Source: Bacteroidota bacterium
GTDB taxonomy: Bacteria > Bacteroidota > Bacteroidia > Chitinophagales > Chitinophagaceae
Direction of reading: 5' to 3'
Assembly (NCBI GenBank): GCA_023433755.1
Contig: JAEYUA010000092.1
Location: 1-7,425 of the forward strand
Length of the DNA stretch: 7,425 bases
Part shown: positions 1-5,650 of the stretch, piece by piece
Numbering within the stretch: position 1 is the stretch's first letter
Layout of the letters: each line of letters begins with the position of its first letter
Position numbers and translations under genes: made by a program
The notes under the pieces: model-generated
The model's input: the letters and a program-made list of their open reading frames with translations, nothing else
What the model was told of the DNA's origin: nothing
The model's database searches: none

Positions 1-128
1 ATTTACTGTGAGTTTTTTTACCGCCAAGAAATAAGGACGCCAAGGAAAGAGAAAGAGAAAACAGAAACAGAAAGAGGCCTGAACAACGTACACTACTTAA
101 CGCACTTCCCGCCGAAAAGGCTATTCCC
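1..128. other. Gene-free left edge with short direct repeats and a purine-rich tract
   Basis: No credible coding region is visible here. The 7-mer CGCCAAG occurs twice, at 22-28 and 38-44, followed by an almost pure A/G run from about 43 to 77. On the minus strand this region lies downstream of the hypothetical gene ending at 129, where its transcript would run as a pyrimidine-rich stretch. I see no hairpin with a U-tract that would count as an intrinsic terminator. Short repeated words of the CGCCAAG kind recur between genes in some Bacteroidota genomes; that this is one of them is recollection, not something this window proves. Confidence 0.5.
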
Positions 129-527
129 TTATAGTTTGATTACAAGCTCTTTTCCTGTTAAAGCATAATACAAATTCTGCAATCCATGCACATGAAAAAC
201 ATTGGTACTGACTGGAACTTTGTTTAAGGTAGCTCTCGCAAAACACTCTTTATTATTTTTCATATACCCATAGATCTCATTCTGCTGGTTACCCTGCACC
301 GGCAGCGTACAAATAAATTCACGGGCATCCGGCAGCAGCGCATATTTTTTATTCTCAATAAAACCAGCTTTTTCAAACCACTCAGGCTTCAAAAGAACAG
401 GAAAGAAAACAGAAGGGTCTTTGCCCATCATTTCCAGGTGGAAAAAATCAACAGGCACCGGGATGATCCTGGTGCCTGTTTTGAATAATACAAGATTACC
501 TAATCTTAATTCGGAAGGATTGATCAT
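129..527 (-). CDS. Small hypothetical protein, probably a Bacteroidota-specific family, downstream of htpG
   Basis: The 132-residue protein has no signal peptide or membrane segment and is probably cytoplasmic. It opens with an ELRLGNLV block (residues 6-13). A middle block follows with a proline, PEWFEKAGF (48-56), and the C-terminus reads HVHGLQNLYYALTGKEL (112-128). I recognise this layout (N-terminal 'LRIGN', a 'W..K.GF' centre and a C-terminal 'H.LQNLY.ALTG.EL') from small uncharacterised Bacteroidota proteins, often in phage-derived or accessory regions, but I know no function or catalytic residues for it. The ATG at 525-527 begins 12 bp after the htpG stop codon, so the gene is probably transcribed with htpG. 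No other start is better placed. The coding frame is intact and base usage looks like its neighbours. Family recall is from memory only. Confidence 0.75.
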   Translation of the reverse strand: MINPSELRLGNLVLFKTGTRIIPVPVDFFHLEMMGKDPSVFFPVLLKPEWFEKAGFIENKKYALLPDAREFICTLPVQGNQQNEIYGYMKNNKECFARATLNKVPVSTNVFHVHGLQNLYYALTGKELVIKL

Positions 528-539
528 TTCATTATTTTA

Positions 540-2426
540 TCAGATCAGGCTTACACTTCTTTGTACAAAAGCAGTCAGTTCGCTACCCTTCAGCATACCC
601 TGTGAAAGCAGGGCAAGATCATAGGCCTGCTTCGCCAGCGCGGTCTGTTGTTCTCCCTCAGCTCCAAGGATTTTGTTGACTAATGGGTGATTGCCATTGA
701 TGGCTACCTTATAGGTATCCGGCAGGGAACCATAGAACTGCATGCCGCCACCGCCCATGCGGGCCATATCCTTCATCCGGCGCATCCATTCTTCCATGGT
801 AATAGTGACCGGGAGTTCATCAGCCGCTAAACTTTCCACTTCCACTTTCATGTTGGTATTACTGATGGCTTTTTCAAACACCTCCTTCAGCTTCTTGGTT
901 TCATCTTCCGTAAGCTGGTGTTTTGACTGGTCCTCTTTCTCGATCAGTTTATCCAGCACATCAGCATCTACTCTCTTGAATGAAGTTTTTTCCAGCTTCA
1001 TTTCGAGGTGCTGCATGAAATGGTTGTCAATGGGAGAATTCATCAGCAGCACATCATAATTCCTGCGGTTGGCACCCTGGATAAAAGCATCCTGCTTTTC
1101 CGCGTCAACCGTATAGAGATAGACCAGCCTTTCATCCTTTCCTGTCTGGAAGTCCTTCACCTTCGCATGGTATTCTTCCAATGTAAAATGTTCCTGTTTC
1201 GTATTGGTCAGTAATACAAAATCCTTGGCCTTTTCATAGAATTTCTCCTCGCTGAGTGCGCCATATTTTACAAACAGCCCTATGTCATTCCATTTTTCCT
1301 CGTAGGCCTTCCTGTCCTTGCGAAACAGTTCATTCAGTTTGTCGGCTACCTTACGCGTGATATAACTGTTGATCTTTTTCACATTGCTGTCGGCCTGCAA
1401 AAAACTGCGGCTCACGTTCAGCGGGATGTCAGGAGAATCAATCACGCCATGCAATAGCATCAGGAATTCAGGAACAATATCCTTTACTTCATCCGTAATG
1501 AATACCTGCCTTGAAAACAGTTTGATCTTATTGCGCTGGATCTCGAAATCATTCTTCAGTTTGGGGAAGTACAATACACCCGTCAGGTTGAAGGGGTAAT
1601 CCACGTTCAGGTGGATCCAGAACAATGGTTCTTCGGAAAAGGGGTAAAGCTCCCGGTAAAAAGAAAGGTAATCCTCATCCTTCAGTTCCGAAGGCTGTTT
1701 GGTCCAGATAGGATTGGTATTATTGATGATATTGGGAACGTCGATGCTTTTATACTTTGTTTCGCCTTTTTCATCCTTTCCATCCTCAACCGATTGCTGG
1801 CGGGTGCCAAACTGGATCGGTACCGGAAGGAACTTGCCATATTTTTCAAGAATGGAGCTGATCTTTTCTTCTTTCAGGAATTCTTCGTTCTCACTGTTGA
1901 TATAGAGAATCACATCCGTACCACGTTCCGTGCGGTTGCCTTCTGTAATTTCAAATTCTGTACTGCCATCGCAGATCCACCGGGCTGGTTCCGCGCCATC
2001 CTGGTAGGAAAGGGTCTGGATTTCCACCTTGTCTGCCACCATGAAAGCAGAATAAAAACCAAGTCCGAAGCGCCCGATAATCTCGTTAGCATCATTGGCT
2101 TCCTTGAATTTTTCCATGAATTCAGTAGCTCCTGAGAAGGCAATCTGGTTAATGTATTTTTTGATCTCCTCTGCCGTCATTCCGAGGCCGCTGTCCGAGA
2201 TGGTAATGGTTTTGGCTGCTTCATCCAGTTTTACCTTGATGGTCAGGTCGCCCAGTTCCTGGTTGTACTGTCCCAGGGAGGAAAGGCGCTTGATCTTTTG
2301 CGTGGCGTCCACCGCATTGCTCACCAGTTCGCGTAAAAAGATCTCGTGATCCGAATAAAGGAATTTTTTGATGATGGGGAAGATGTTCTCTGTATGAATG
2401 GAAATCGATCCTTTTTCCTGTACCAT
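540..2426 (-). CDS. htpG: Molecular chaperone HtpG (bacterial Hsp90)
   Basis: This is a homodimeric ATP-dependent cytosolic chaperone that remodels client proteins during stress, often with DnaK. The product is 628 residues, the usual HtpG length. The N-terminal GHKL ATPase domain (about 1-220) shows LRELVSNAVDA with catalytic Glu33 and Asn37, the DSGLGM nucleotide motif at 78-83 (Asp78), the lid motif GRFGLGFYSAF at 118-128 and the RGTDV threonine near 170. The middle domain (about 230-490) carries LNVSRSFLQ with the gamma-phosphate-contacting Arg340. The C-terminal dimerisation domain (about 500-628) has the Met-rich amphipathic segment MEEWMRRMKDMARMGGGGM at 544-562. The frame is open 16 codons further upstream to a Met at 2474. 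I chose the Met at 2426 because MVQEKGSISIHTENIF is where HtpG homologues begin, and the extra residues look like untranslated leader. A 12-bp gap links the gene to the next one downstream. Nothing is truncated. Confidence 0.97.
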   Translation of the reverse strand: MVQEKGSISIHTENIFPIIKKFLYSDHEIFLRELVSNAVDATQKIKRLSSLGQYNQELGDLTIKVKLDEAAKTITISDSGLGMTAEEIKKYINQIAFSGATEFMEKFKEANDANEIIGRFGLGFYSAFMVADKVEIQTLSYQDGAEPARWICDGSTEFEITEGNRTERGTDVILYINSENEEFLKEEKISSILEKYGKFLPVPIQFGTRQQSVEDGKDEKGETKYKSIDVPNIINNTNPIWTKQPSELKDEDYLSFYRELYPFSEEPLFWIHLNVDYPFNLTGVLYFPKLKNDFEIQRNKIKLFSRQVFITDEVKDIVPEFLMLLHGVIDSPDIPLNVSRSFLQADSNVKKINSYITRKVADKLNELFRKDRKAYEEKWNDIGLFVKYGALSEEKFYEKAKDFVLLTNTKQEHFTLEEYHAKVKDFQTGKDERLVYLYTVDAEKQDAFIQGANRRNYDVLLMNSPIDNHFMQHLEMKLEKTSFKRVDADVLDKLIEKEDQSKHQLTEDETKKLKEVFEKAISNTNMKVEVESLAADELPVTITMEEWMRRMKDMARMGGGGMQFYGSLPDTYKVAINGNHPLVNKILGAEGEQQTALAKQAYDLALLSQGMLKGSELTAFVQRSVSLI

Positions 2427-2486
2427 GCGATATATATTTTTAGTGGTGCAATGGCTGATCAAGAGCTGTTCCAATCCTGTTTTAGT

Positions 2487-2511
2487 TGCCAGATTGACAG
2501 CAGTACGACAG
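2487..2511 (-). promoter_or_regulatory. Possible regulatory boxes upstream of htpG
   Basis: On the minus strand, 61-85 bases before the chosen htpG start, the sequence reads CTGTC, a 6-base spacer, CTGTCA, ATC, TGGCA. The two CTGTC copies start 11 bases apart, about one helical turn, and the TGTCA-N3-TGGCA pair looks like two half-sites. The position suits an activator or alternative sigma-factor site for a heat-shock gene. No Bacteroidota -33/-7 promoter (TTTG, TAnnTTTG) stands out next to it, and the spacing after TGGCA does not fit a sigma-54 -24/-12 promoter. I recall similar boxes before stress genes in other Bacteroidota but cannot verify this here. Confidence 0.3.
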
Positions 2512-2569
2512 TTTATGTCCTGAAAATTTCAATCCAGGCATTATGGATTTCAATTCGTGACGTATGCGC

Positions 2570-2600
2570 TTGACACGGGTTCTGTTTTGGTGCAATTTTA
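2570..2600 (+). promoter_or_regulatory. Weak plus-strand promoter candidate
   Basis: TTGACA at 2570-2575 gives a TTG upstream element. Twenty bases after that TTG lies CAATTTTA at 2593-2600, which matches the Bacteroidota -7 consensus TAnnTTTG at the A and the TTT but not at the first T or the final G. The spacing is correct. It would direct transcription rightwards into a gap containing no open reading frame and ending at the hairpin at 2656-2680. On its own the match is weak; it is listed because of that terminator. Confidence 0.22.
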
Positions 2601-2606
2601 CTTCAT

Positions 2607-2680
2607 CAACGACAGATACTTTTTAGCAATCCTTCCATATAGCAGTAGTTTTGGTAGCGGCCCCGTAAGGCCGCTTTTTT
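2607..2680 (+). ncRNA. Candidate small plus-strand RNA (unrecognised)
   Basis: This interval is defined by a weak promoter candidate on the left and a clear intrinsic terminator on the right, inside the 255-bp gap between htpG and the GH88 gene. The predicted transcript is about 75 nt and contains no convincing open reading frame. It matches no RNA family I know and is not a tRNA. The transcript would lie opposite the far upstream leader of htpG and just beyond the 3' end of the GH88 gene. The 5' end is a guess from the promoter position. If the transcript does not exist, the hairpin may simply stop antisense transcription entering the GH88 gene. Confidence 0.22.
2656..2680 (+). terminator. 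Intrinsic terminator with its U-tract on the plus strand
   Basis: A 7-bp perfect stem (AGCGGCC, 2656-2662, with GGCCGCT, 2669-2675) and a 6-base loop are followed by an uninterrupted T run to 2680. Read on the plus strand it is a textbook Rho-independent terminator. It lies one base past the stop codon of the minus-strand GH88 gene. In that direction the hairpin is preceded by A residues and followed by ACCAAAAC, so it lacks the U-tract needed to end the GH88 transcript efficiently. The orientation implies a rightward transcript, although no plus-strand gene is visible to the left. Confidence 0.65.
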
Positions 2681-2699
2681 GCTATCGGCCATTAGCTAT
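2681..2699 (+). repeat. Dispersed GGCC(A/T)ATAGC-type repeat word overlapping the GH88 stop codon
   Basis: The segment GCTATCGGCCATTAGCTAT contains GGCCATTAGC at 2687-2696, one mismatch from the GGCCAATAGC word found twice at 4413-4436. The outer GCTAT and the AGCTAT also give it imperfect dyad symmetry. The repeat supplies the last codons (Ile-Ala-Asn-Gly-Arg) and the TAG stop of the GH88 gene on the minus strand, so the protein's extreme C-terminus may be repeat-derived. The sample within one window is small. Confidence 0.45.
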
Positions 2700-3878
2700 A
2701 AGCAACTTCAACCTTTTAGTTGCTTCAATGAAGTAATAATCCGCGTAGGTCAGGGCTACATCCACTTCGGTACCGGCAGGCAGGTGTCCCACACCGTGCT
2801 TCAAAATGAATCCTCCATTACTTCCGGAAGCGGCTTTGTAATCTTGTGAAAGCGTTGCCATGATGGTTTCAGCCGATTGCTGGTACAAACCAGCTTTTGC
2901 CTTGTCTTGTATAAAACTTTTCAACTCCAGCAAAGCTGAAGCGATGATGGCCGCGGCAGAGGCATCTCTCAGTGCCCCGGCGGGCGCATTGAAATCCCAG
3001 TAAGGAATTTTATCTGCGGGAAGATTGGGATGATGCAGTAAAAACTCCGCGATCTTTTCTGCCTGCTCCAGGAATGCAGGGTCCCTGGTTTCACGGTAAG
3101 TCATCGTAAATCCGTACAGTCCCCAGGCCTGTCCTCTTGCCCAGGCAGATTCATTGCTGAATCCCTGTGCGGTGCGCTTTTCTTTGATCACTCCTGAAAC
3201 AGGGTCGTAATTGATCACATGATAGGAGCTGTTATCAGGCCTGAAATGATTTTTAATGGTATTGCGCGCATGCGTTACTGCAATATTGTAATAAGCTGAA
3301 TCGCCCGAATGTTTTGTAGCCCAGAATAAAAGTTCCAGGTTCATCATATTGTCAATGATCACGAGAAAATCTTTCGGGTCAGAATCCCAGGAGCGGATAG
3401 AGCCGACCACGGGATTGAAGCGGGTAACCAGTGAACGGGCACTGTTCATTAAAACCTCTTCATAAGATTTCATTGGCTGGATGCGGTTGGCATTTCCAAA
3501 GCTGCAAAACATCATGAAGCCAAGATCGTGGGTGCCGCGGTTGTATTGCTCCTTCTCCAACAGCTTGAGCATGCGCAAGGCTTCCAGGTACAGGCTGCTG
3601 TCTTTTGTTTCTTCAAATAACTGGAGCAGGGTACCCGGGTAAAACCCACTGCACCACCAATCAGATGTGCTCCATTCGTATTTCCCGGTCTTAGGATCAA
3701 AATTTTTGGGAAAACGGCCCGGTGGTACCTGGGTGGATAAATAACTGTATTGTTTAGCAGCAAAGGCCAGGTCTTTCCTGGTCTGCTCCTGCATCCCTGG
3801 TATCCTGTCTTTGGGTTTTTGTACCGAGCAGTTAACCAGCAACACCAGGATTACCAGTATGTAAAAAATTCTGACCAT
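2682..3878 (-). CDS. GH88-type unsaturated glucuronyl hydrolase lipoprotein
   Basis: The 398-residue protein has the (alpha/alpha)6-barrel sequence pattern of glycoside hydrolase family 88. These enzymes hydrate the C4-C5 double bond of unsaturated uronic acids left at oligosaccharide ends by polysaccharide lyases, releasing the sugar. The HDLGF motif (117-121, Asp118) and DNMMNLELLFWA (176-187, Asp176) match the two acidic residues known to be essential in family members. RGQAWGLYGF (248-257) and IPYWDFNAP (291-299) line the substrate groove in the family. The N-terminus is a lipoprotein signal: hydrophobic residues 4-15, then LVNC with lipidated Cys17, so it probably sits on a membrane facing the periplasm or surface. 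The start at 3876-3878 lies 11 bp after the SET-gene stop, implying co-transcription. No lyase, SusC/SusD pair or sugar transporter is visible nearby, so the substrate (glycosaminoglycan, pectin, gellan or other) cannot be assigned. Confidence 0.88.
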   Translation of the reverse strand: MVRIFYILVILVLLVNCSVQKPKDRIPGMQEQTRKDLAFAAKQYSYLSTQVPPGRFPKNFDPKTGKYEWSTSDWWCSGFYPGTLLQLFEETKDSSLYLEALRMLKLLEKEQYNRGTHDLGFMMFCSFGNANRIQPMKSYEEVLMNSARSLVTRFNPVVGSIRSWDSDPKDFLVIIDNMMNLELLFWATKHSGDSAYYNIAVTHARNTIKNHFRPDNSSYHVINYDPVSGVIKEKRTAQGFSNESAWARGQAWGLYGFTMTYRETRDPAFLEQAEKIAEFLLHHPNLPADKIPYWDFNAPAGALRDASAAAIIASALLELKSFIQDKAKAGLYQQSAETIMATLSQDYKAASGSNGGFILKHGVGHLPAGTEVDVALTYADYYFIEATKRLKLLIANGR

Positions 3879-3892
3879 AAGCTGTGAGCTTA
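3878..3892. repeat. Short palindrome joining the SET stop codon to the GH88 start codon
   Basis: TAAGCT-GTG-AGCTTA is a perfect 6-bp inverted repeat with a 3-base loop. On the minus strand its first three bases are the TAA stop of the SET gene (3890-3892), and its last base is the A of the GH88 start codon. In mRNA it could form a tiny stem over the ribosome-entry site of the second gene. The AGCTGTGAGCTT core resembles short words I have seen between genes in related bacteria, but that is recollection. Confidence 0.4.
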
Positions 3893-4372
3893 GCGGGTTT
3901 TTTTAGTCCGGTCTTTCACCTTCTTCTTGCTTGCTTTTTTAGCCGCTGCTTCCTTCTGTCTTGTTTTATCGATTTTGATGTTGTGGCGGATCACATCCCA
4001 GTATTCTTTTCCATAGCCTACGAGGATCTCACTGCCGGCAGGAATCTCTTTTTTGGATGTGATGTAAACATTCTTTCCATCCTGGATATAATCAGAATTG
4101 TTTACAATACCCTTGACGCGTACCACGCCCCTTGCATCATTGGCATAACGGGCCAGCGCTTTGGGATAAGGCTTCGCGTCGATCACATGGTTGCGGGTAA
4201 CATAATAGATATAACCGTTATCCTCATGCGCTGCTTCCTTCCATGTTCGTACTCGTCCCTTGTATTCAACAATGCGTGTATCCTTGGGAATTGTTTTTTT
4301 GGTGAAGAGTCCTTTTCCTGCATTCGGTAAAGTGGATTTTTTTACCACCAGTTGTTTTTCAAGTAATGCCAT
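3890..4372 (-). CDS. Small SET-domain protein-lysine methyltransferase with a lysine-rich tail
   Basis: This 160-residue protein is nearly all SET domain, a fold that transfers methyl from S-adenosylmethionine to protein lysines. Visible motifs are the SAM-binding GKGLF (19-23), EYKG (36-39), the RYANDA block (75-80) in place of the usual RFxNHS, a NN at 91-92, and EIPAGSEILVGYGKEYW (109-125) with the likely catalytic Tyr120. No pre-SET or post-SET cysteines are present. Residues 139-160 hold about eleven Lys/Arg in 22 positions, suggesting binding to nucleic acid or an acidic partner, or self-methylation. I start it at 4372 (MALLEK). The frame stays open to a Met at 4438, but that would make 22 extra residues encoded by the repeat at 4413-4436 and resembling no SET protein. 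It lies downstream of the VOC gene and 11 bp before the GH88 gene. Its substrate is unknown. Confidence 0.85.
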   Translation of the reverse strand: MALLEKQLVVKKSTLPNAGKGLFTKKTIPKDTRIVEYKGRVRTWKEAAHEDNGYIYYVTRNHVIDAKPYPKALARYANDARGVVRVKGIVNNSDYIQDGKNVYITSKKEIPAGSEILVGYGKEYWDVIRHNIKIDKTRQKEAAAKKASKKKVKDRTKKTR

Positions 4373-4412
4373 AATTTGTAAAAAGCCGTGAAGATAAGGT
4401 AGGGAAGCCATA

Positions 4413-4436
4413 GGCCAATAGCCAATGGCCAATAGC
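4413..4436 (+). repeat. Tandem GGCCAATAGC repeat between the VOC and SET genes
   Basis: GGCCAATAGC occurs at 4413-4422 and again at 4427-4436, with CAAT between. It is flanked by a further partial copy (GCCATAGGCC) to the left, from 4408. The same word with one change occurs at 2687-2696. The block sits between the VOC stop codon (4439) and the SET start (4372). Short repeats of this kind occur many times between genes in some Bacteroidota genomes, as far as I remember. No protein or structural role is evident. Confidence 0.6.
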
Positions 4437-4438
4437 AT

Positions 4439-4825
4439 TTAACCGGGTAGGCTATGCAAACCAATCCTGTTTCCTTCTGTATCAAGGAACACCGCCATAT
4501 AACCATGTTCAGGAGAGATCATGGTTTTGGGCACCAGGACTTTTCCGCCGGCAGCTTCCACTTTCTCAATTATGTTTTGCACATCAGGGTTTCCATTGAG
4601 GTAAATTAAGGGTCCATCAGTGGAGGAAGATTTATAAAAAGATTCATTGAAACAGAGTGCACCTCCAATATTCATCGGGTCACTTATAGGAAATAAACGC
4701 ATCTTGATATTGGGCAGATCCATCACCGGCATGGAAATACCGAAGATTTCTTCATAAAATTTTTGAGCCCTGTCAATATCACGCGCTGGTATTTCAAACC
4801 AACTGATGGCATGTTTGAAAGTCAT
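4439..4825 (-). CDS. VOC-superfamily (glyoxalase/bleomycin-resistance-like) protein
   Basis: This 128-residue single-chain VOC protein has two beta-alpha-beta-beta-beta modules, residues about 5-60 and 71-126. The first begins AISWFEIPARDIDRAQKFYEEIFG (6-29), the hallmark of the glyoxalase subgroup annotated as 'predicted enzyme related to lactoylglutathione lyase'. The second has VEAAGGKVLVPK (89-100) and ends in FLDTEGNRIGLHS (113-125), where Glu117 is at the usual metal-ligand position. Members dimerise and use a divalent metal to act on small electrophiles or bind antibiotics, but this subgroup's substrates are mostly unknown, so calling it glyoxalase I would be overreach. There is no signal peptide, so it is probably cytoplasmic. 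It is the first gene of the leftward block; 66 bp, including a repeat, separate its stop from the SET start. The ATG at 4823-4825 starts directly before the conserved first strand. Confidence 0.88.
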   Translation of the reverse strand: MTFKHAISWFEIPARDIDRAQKFYEEIFGISMPVMDLPNIKMRLFPISDPMNIGGALCFNESFYKSSSTDGPLIYLNGNPDVQNIIEKVEAAGGKVLVPKTMISPEHGYMAVFLDTEGNRIGLHSLPG

Positions 4826-4839
4826 TATTAAATATAATT

Positions 4840-4865
4840 GAAAAAAGAGATTGACATCTTTTTTC
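4840..4865. promoter_or_regulatory. Perfect inverted repeat in the divergent VOC/TerB gap
   Basis: GAAAAAAGA (4840-4848) and its exact reverse complement TCTTTTTTC (4857-4865) flank an 8-base centre. The repeat lies 15 bp before the VOC start and 50 bp before the TerB-like start, in an 89-bp region that must contain both promoters. It could be an operator, or a hairpin with a U-tract on either strand. TATATTTA at 4829-4836 on the minus strand resembles a -7 element but lies only 3 bases from the VOC ATG and has no upstream partner, so I do not call it a promoter. Confidence 0.4.
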
Positions 4866-4914
4866 GAACAACTTCGATGGCATGAATTTTCGTGCTGTAG
4901 AGGTTAAATAATTT

Positions 4915-5622
4915 ATGCAGGACAATACCAACTTCCTTTCAGGTTATAACGACCTGGAAAAAGGCGCTTACCTCGCCGCTATTGCTTCTATAGCTACTGC
5001 AGACCGCATAGCAAGCCCTGAAGAGATAAATCACCTGGAACAATTAAGCCAGGCAGCTTCCCTTTCTCATGAGCAACAACAATTTGTAACACGGGCGGCA
5101 ACTGAAATGCAGGAACAGGATCTTCATGAAAGCCTCGACATCCTCAAAGAAAGCGAGTTGAAATATTCACTGGTTACAGACCTGATTGCCTTTGCCAGGT
5201 CAGATAAAGACTTTACTAAGGATGAGGAAGAAGCTGTCCATAAGATTGCCCAATACCTGGGTGTGGACGAAAAACAATATTCCCTTCTTGGAGAATTTGC
5301 TGAAGAAGCGGCAGCGGGAAATGTGCAGGCAGAACAACAAGGGACAGAACCATCTTATTTAACGGGTGGTTTGAAAGAAAAAATGCAAAGTGCAGGAATC
5401 AATACCGGCAGTTTATTGAAAGGATTATTGGCCATCGCAGGTCCTATGATCCTTTCCAGGATGATGAATCGCCGTGGTGGTATGGGTGCCGGGGGTGGCA
5501 TGTTTGGCGGTGGTGGAGGCGGTCTTGGCTCTCTCATTGGCATGCTGGGTGGCGGATCAGGTATTGGCCGGGGAGGCAGCGGGGGATTATTGGGAAGTAT
5601 ACTCGGCGGATTTCGCCGGTAA
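4915..5622 (+). CDS. TerB-like protein with glycine-rich hydrophobic C-terminal tail
   Basis: This 235-residue protein has three parts. Residues about 12-135 form an all-helical TerB-like domain (the fold shared with tellurite-resistance TerB and the DjlA N-terminus). It has two matching halves: ATADRIASPEEINHLEQLSQ (27-46) and ARSDKDFTKDEEEAVHKIAQ (94-113). Each has an acidic turn (Asp30; Asp97/Asp99 and following Glu residues) of the kind that binds metal in TerB. Residues 136-165 are a linker. Residues 167-184 (LLKGLLAIAGPMILSRMM) are hydrophobic and could insert in or lie on a membrane. The tail 187-235 is roughly half glycine and repeats a GGLGS(L/I)(I/L)G-like unit around 202-212 and 223-232. 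There is no N-terminal signal peptide. It is first in a three-gene plus-strand unit; the next gene begins 28 bp later. Role unknown: TerB domains are linked to membrane-associated stress responses, but resistance to tellurite should not be assumed. Confidence 0.8.
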   Translation: MQDNTNFLSGYNDLEKGAYLAAIASIATADRIASPEEINHLEQLSQAASLSHEQQQFVTRAATEMQEQDLHESLDILKESELKYSLVTDLIAFARSDKDFTKDEEEAVHKIAQYLGVDEKQYSLLGEFAEEAAAGNVQAEQQGTEPSYLTGGLKEKMQSAGINTGSLLKGLLAIAGPMILSRMMNRRGGMGAGGGMFGGGGGGLGSLIGMLGGGSGIGRGGSGGLLGSILGGFRR

Positions 5623-5650
5623 AATAATTTTTCATCTAAAAATCAATAAA

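Noticed and set aside
43..78. Purine-rich tract as a CRISPR or tandem-repeat array
   Set aside because: It is an irregular A/G run with no fixed repeat unit or spacers.
1611..2135. 174-codon open frame antisense to htpG
   Set aside because: It lies wholly inside a strongly conserved chaperone gene; its composition (Phe/Leu-rich, no domain) is typical of a shadow frame.
2427..2474. N-terminal extension of htpG by 16 residues
   Set aside because: The extra residues do not resemble any HtpG start, and the Met at 2426 gives the family-typical beginning and length.
2487..2506. Sigma-54 -24/-12 promoter at the TGGCA before htpG
   Set aside because: The required TTGC is missing at the fixed spacing after TGGCA; the bases there are ACAGG.
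2656..2680. Terminator of the GH88 gene
   Set aside because: The stem is right beside the GH88 stop, but in that direction no U-tract follows, so it is annotated as a plus-strand terminator.
4373..4438. N-terminal extension of the SET protein by 22 residues
   Set aside because: It is encoded largely by the GGCCAATAGC repeat and would add a sequence unlike SET homologues; the Met at 4372 directly precedes the domain.
4851..4856. TTGACA as a sigma-70 -35 box
   Set aside because: Bacteroidota promoters use a different consensus, the word is inside the loop of the inverted repeat, and no -10-like partner follows at the right distance.
4915..5622. Tellurite-resistance function for the TerB-like protein
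   Set aside because: No other ter genes (terC, terD, terZ) are present in the window and the TerB fold occurs in many unrelated contexts.
5474..5650. Upstream extension of the BON lipoprotein frame into the TerB gene
   Set aside because: It is a shifted reading of the glycine-codon-rich tail and would bury the lipoprotein signal peptide.
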